Of a DNA stretch of 64,000 bases, positions 63,933-64,000 are shown in pieces. A program made the position numbers and the translations under genes. The stretch lies in contig OZ021721.1 of NCBI GenBank assembly GCA_963978545.1, positions 34,955,348-35,019,347 of the forward strand, read 5' to 3'. Each line of letters begins with the position of its first letter. Position 1 is the first letter of the stretch. This DNA is from Linyphia triangularis (lineage: Eukaryota; Arthropoda; Arachnida; Araneae; Linyphiidae). The notes under the pieces were generated by a model. That model was not told where the DNA came from, did not search any database, and was given only the letters and a program-made list of their open reading frames with translations.

Positions 63933-64000
63933 ATGTTAGCCGTTCGGTGCTGGCCGTTCCGACATTACCCAGGATTGGCCAATCTTCCAGAGCTCCGGTT

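Larger units (their letters stand above)
59115..64000 (+). mobile_element. Element B, right copy, without element A (runs off window)
   Basis: Starts CCCAAGTAGCACAGCAGTAT at 59115, preceded by TT. It is homologous, inverted, to the left B copy throughout; base 64000 corresponds to 32638, so about 34 bases of the far end lie outside the window. At 63542-63543 it carries the undisturbed AT target where the left copy is split by element A. The copies differ by many substitutions and small indels, so their separation is older than the A duplication. Confidence 0.8.

Noticed and set aside
63718..63939. 73-codon frame near the window end
   Set aside because: Translation of the 23-bp subterminal array.

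Overview
The window is AT-rich, intron-bearing animal DNA, most likely from an arthropod. The evidence is one spliced host gene (a TMEM127 homologue) among decayed transposons typical of arthropod genomes: mariner, Tc1, BEL/Pao, Helitron-like arrays, a tRNA-derived SINE, and piggyBac-like and hAT-like MITEs. I see no prokaryotic operon structure, rRNA, tRNA gene or CRISPR array. I cannot name the species or order.

Layout. Bases 1-2650 lie downstream of TMEM127. Bases 2651-16304 hold TMEM127 on the minus strand: three coding exons (15977-16262, 5617-5787, 2651-2997) that join in phase to 267 codons plus stop. Intron 1 is 10.2 kb and packed with repeats: a Helitron-like minisatellite array carrying a TTAA-flanked MITE, and a 4.8 kb element with ~0.83 kb terminal inverted repeats that encloses a decayed coding region and two head-to-head mariner fragments. 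Bases 16.3-21.3 kb show little. Bases 21.9-27.7 kb are a decayed BEL/Pao retrotransposon (gag, zinc knuckle, aspartic protease, RT, A17/RNase H, integrase, DUF5641-like tail) with many stops and frameshifts. Bases 27.7-32.6 kb hold relics and a SINE with a 13-bp target duplication.

The most striking part is 32.6 kb to the window end. Two families of terminal-inverted-repeat elements share the end signature CCCARRTAGCA and are nested. Element A (~10.4 kb) occurs twice, head-to-head, at 33004-43400 and 48067-58468. As far as I can check the copies are nearly identical, the differences seen being one base in a T-run and three TA units. Element B (~4.85 kb) also occurs twice, inverted and more diverged, at 32604-47839 (split by the left A copy) and from 59115 past the window end. 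The right B copy is an empty site for A (63542-63543), which shows directly that A inserted with a 2-bp AT duplication. The other A copy is flanked by GT/GT and the left B copy by TA/TA. Terminal signature, 2-bp duplications and subterminal repeat arrays fit the CMC (CACTA/Mirage/Chapaev) superfamily; this is inference, as no transposase was recognised.

Element B carries a four-exon gene whose splice phases agree (1, 0, 1) and whose exons are conserved between the two diverged copies, though exon 3 now has stops in both. Element A appears non-autonomous and is itself loaded with a Helitron-like array, a TA-flanked MITE, a SINE and an hAT-like element, all duplicated in its second copy.
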